Positions 33,288-34,960 of a stretch of DNA of 34,960 nt are shown in pieces. The notes beneath the pieces were generated by a model that was given only the letters and a program-made list of their open reading frames with translations, had not been told where the DNA came from and searched no databases. A program made the position numbers and the translations under genes. How positions within the stretch are numbered: position 1 is the stretch's first letter; every line of letters starts with the position of its first letter. This stretch comes from Myxococcales bacterium (lineage in GTDB: Bacteria; Myxococcota_A; UBA9160; UBA4427), in contig JAAZXM010000016.1 of assembly GCA_014240165.1 (NCBI GenBank), positions 32,860 through 67,819 of the forward strand. Direction: 5' to 3'.

Positions 33288-33350
33288 TGGAAAAGATTTC
33301 GGTTGGGGGCTTGGCCTGCTGCCCCTGTCGTTGAATAGGACGCCGGTCAC

Positions 33351-34502
33351 ATGATGTTCCCTCACTGGCTCCCCCTTTCTGCCCGGCTCGCAACGCCGCT
33401 CATAGTGGGCGTCTTACTGTTGCTCGCAGGCTCGGCCACGGGGCAAGATGTCGGTGACTTCGACGGCGACGGGCTGAGCGATGTCATTGAGGTCGGACTC
33501 GGAACCGACCCCCTGAATCCCGATACCGATGGCGATGGGGCGGATGACGGATATGAGGTCGCGAACGGCACGGATCCTCTGGTGCCACCCGATCTCTCTA
33601 TTTTTTCAACGGATATTTCCTTTGTTTCAAAGAACGGCGTTACGGCGCCTTTCAATCAGGCCCAGGTCGGGGACGCGGTGGTCATGACGATGGGCGTGTC
33701 GAACGCCGCGGGGGCCGATAGAGCCAGCAACGTCAGCGGGCGCATCTACATCGAACTCGGCTTCACTCAGATCGATCTGGGCACGTTCTTGATACCGCAG
33801 ATCGACCCGGGCGAAACGCTTCCGGTCACGATCGTCCCCAACACCTTGCTGCAGGTTCCACCGTTAACGTTGGCCGACGCGGGCAACGGCGAACCGGGCT
33901 TCGAGTGGACCGTCGCGTCGCCCTCTCCATGGCTCGACGTCTTCACTATCGAGATCAACTCCAGTACGCCCTCTGACTCCTCGCCTTTTGACAACGCCGC
34001 CGGCAGGAGCCTGCTCGTCGGGGGTTTTCCGCCCTCGGGCAGCCAGTGTGATGTGGAGATCATAGATCCCTCTGCGGACGCTCCGTGGTCCATCGGCACG
34101 CCGGGAGGGCTCGTTGTGGGAATCTCCGATCCGGCGGGAGTCCCGCTTGATCCGAGTGGCATCGAGGGCATGGTGGCCTTCTTCATCCGGGGCGACGGTT
34201 CCTATGCCCAGGCCATCGCGCCGCTCGATTTTCTGGGTGATCCGCCGCTCTACCTGGGTGGGGGTAGATTCGGTGGCGCGGAGCTGGTAACGGTCCCAGC
34301 GAGCGAAGCCGGTCAGAGTATCGCCATCAAGCCCATGGCCATCTTGCCGGCGGGCGGCAGCTGCGCCGCCGAGTTGGTCATTCAGATGAACTCCGCCCCT
34401 GTCGTCCCGTTGCCCGCGCTCTCTGCGCCCGGCGCGGCGCTGTTGCTCGCGCTCCTCCTCGGTCTCGGCCTCGTGGGCATGGCAGGCTACCGCCGCCTCT
34501 AG
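33351..34502 (+). CDS. exported calcium-repeat protein with IPTL/PEP-CTERM-like sorting tail
   Basis: A 383-residue secreted protein. A signal peptide (hydrophobic residues about 16-28, cleavage near ATGQ) is followed by two thrombospondin-type-3-like calcium repeats, DFDGDGLSDVIEVGLGTDPL and DTDGDGADDGYEVANGTDPL. Residues about 85-340 look like beta-rich domains (CARDB-like text such as VGDAVVMTMGVSNAAG) with few cysteines. The C-terminus LPALSAPGAALLLALLLGLG followed by GYRRL has the plan of IPTL-CTERM/PEP-CTERM tails: short motif, membrane helix, basic end. Such tails are processed by exosortase-like enzymes, none of which is in the window. Codon use is less GC-biased than in the housekeeping genes. 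The two adjacent ATGs make the exact start uncertain by one codon. Confidence 0.8.
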   Translation: MMFPHWLPLSARLATPLIVGVLLLLAGSATGQDVGDFDGDGLSDVIEVGLGTDPLNPDTDGDGADDGYEVANGTDPLVPPDLSIFSTDISFVSKNGVTAPFNQAQVGDAVVMTMGVSNAAGADRASNVSGRIYIELGFTQIDLGTFLIPQIDPGETLPVTIVPNTLLQVPPLTLADAGNGEPGFEWTVASPSPWLDVFTIEINSSTPSDSSPFDNAAGRSLLVGGFPPSGSQCDVEIIDPSADAPWSIGTPGGLVVGISDPAGVPLDPSGIEGMVAFFIRGDGSYAQAIAPLDFLGDPPLYLGGGRFGGAELVTVPASEAGQSIAIKPMAILPAGGSCAAELVIQMNSAPVVPLPALSAPGAALLLALLLGLGLVGMAGYRRL

Positions 34503-34510
34503 TTCGTGAA

Positions 34511-34557
34511 CCAAAACTCGGGGAGAACTCGGGGAGTGGTTCTCAGGGCGGTTTTGG
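34511..34557. repeat. nested inverted repeat after the calcium-repeat gene
   Basis: CCAAAAC (34511-34517) pairs with GTTTTGG (34551-34557), and within it GAGAAC (34523-34528) pairs with GTTCTC (34539-34544). The direct repeat CTCGGGGAG also occurs twice inside. It begins 9 bases after the stop and could act as a two-way terminator between the converging genes. Confidence 0.45.
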
Positions 34558-34602
34558 TGGTCTAAGTATGCCCAGGCTCAGCTAGGGCAGGGTGGTCACG
34601 GG

Positions 34603-34627
34603 TTCGCGAGCGAGCTTTGCTCGCGAA
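34603..34627. repeat. perfect 9-bp hairpin in the convergent spacer
   Basis: TTCGCGAGC (34603-34611) and GCTCGCGAA (34619-34627) are perfectly complementary across a 7-base loop. No T-run follows on either side. With the nested repeat at 34511-34557 it probably helps end transcription between the two converging genes; this is inference. Confidence 0.45.
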
Positions 34628-34743
34628 GCGGGCCTCTTCCGGGAAAAGATCCGGACCGTGCTTGAGGGGCTAAATCATCCCCAGGTTGTCAGACACCCGA
34701 TGCCCTGCACCGAAGGTCGAGGCTTCTCGTGTGATTGGCGGGT

Positions 34744-34960
34744 TCACCTGCCCCGAGCAGGGGGGAACTCTTGCAAGATTTTCGACACCGCCTCGGAAAG
34801 CACTGCCCTGGAATCATCACTGCGTGATAGCCGCTTAGAAGCCCACCCGACCCAGACAGCCTGCTCGGTCTTGCTGTCGTACAGTTCTATATACAGGGTA
34901 CCCTCCTTATACTGCTGCACGCTGACACTGGAAGTCGAGTACCAGCCCCCATACCGATAC
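34744..34960 (-). CDS. DUF4136 domain protein, C-terminal part
   Basis: The last 71 residues of a protein that enters from the right edge. YKEGTLYIELYDSKTEQAVW, VGWASKRLS and AVSKILQEFPPARGR match the end of DUF4136, where a (G)TLxIDxxDxxxxxLVWxG strand pair is followed by a helix and FPP. Family members are usually outer-membrane-directed lipoproteins of unknown function; the signal peptide would be outside the window. The stop is TGA. It converges on the calcium-repeat gene. Confidence 0.75.
   Translation of the reverse strand, partial: YRYGGWYSTSSVSVQQYKEGTLYIELYDSKTEQAVWVGWASKRLSRSDDSRAVLSEAVSKILQEFPPARGR

Noticed and set aside
32866..33393. Minus-strand frame with text like VEAAGIEPAS across the tmRNA end
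   Set aside because: This is the well-known false translation of the antisense of a tRNA-like T-arm and acceptor stem; the locus is ssrA.
1..34960. CRISPR arrays, insertion sequences, prophage, tRNA genes, toxin-antitoxin pairs
   Set aside because: No regularly spaced repeats, transposase or integrase motifs, tRNA-like folds other than in ssrA, or toxin/antitoxin-like gene pairs were found by reading both strands.

Overview
The window is about 35 kb of GC-rich bacterial chromosome. It is densely packed, uses many GTG and TTG starts, and often has stop/start overlaps of 1-4 bases. A Tol envelope operon, a c-type cytochrome with a Sec signal, several lipoproteins, an NtrC-type regulator, DksA and a sigma-32-like factor point to a Gram-negative, didermal bacterium. 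The style fits lineages formerly called Deltaproteobacteria (Myxococcota, Desulfobacterota, Binatota and relatives). That placement is inference from gene content; no marker phylogeny was possible. No insertion sequence, prophage, CRISPR array or tRNA gene was seen; the only clear RNA gene is tmRNA.

Layout. 1-5.1 kb: acyl-CoA and lipid-type accessory genes (start of a biotin-dependent carboxyltransferase, an ACAD10/11-like phosphotransferase, a hotdog thioesterase, a TetR regulator, a zinc alcohol dehydrogenase, a CrtC/AttH-like protein), with a TetR-style palindrome in the first divergent spacer. 5.5-11.0 kb: topA with a histone-H1-like tail, then a histidine kinase and NtrC-family regulator pair. 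11.1-15.6 kb (minus): holB, tatD, suhB and a 17-repeat ankyrin lipoprotein; the last three overlap by 4 bases. 15.7-16.9 kb: a MoaD-MoaE fusion coupled to moaB/mog. 16.9-20.8 kb (minus): a DUF192 lipoprotein, an RpoH-like sigma factor, a monohaem cytochrome c and leucyl aminopeptidase.

21.1-28.0 kb (plus): tolQ, tolR, a TonB/TolA-like gene, tolB and cpoB with no pal, then dksA, tsaD, rsmA and a small unknown gene. 28.0-28.5 kb: a gene-free stretch whose bases can fold into a closed, roughly 230-nt structure followed by a strong intrinsic terminator; it is a candidate small RNA or panB leader. 28.5-30.8 kb: panB, panC and smpB, with a run of hairpins between panC and smpB. 31.0-32.6 kb: a membrane protein with a degenerate kinase ATPase domain and no evident phospho-acceptor histidine. 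32.7-33.1 kb: ssrA (tmRNA). From 33.1 kb on, composition is less GC-rich and the genes look accessory: a calcium-repeat protein with an IPTL/PEP-CTERM-like tail, and the end of a DUF4136 lipoprotein.

Most of the window is housekeeping: DNA topology and replication, molybdopterin, pantothenate, translation quality control (tsaD, rsmA, smpB, ssrA) and envelope integrity. The parts most worth a second look are the structured region before panB, the MoaD-MoaE fusion, the Tol operon without pal, the degenerate kinase, and the composition change after ssrA.
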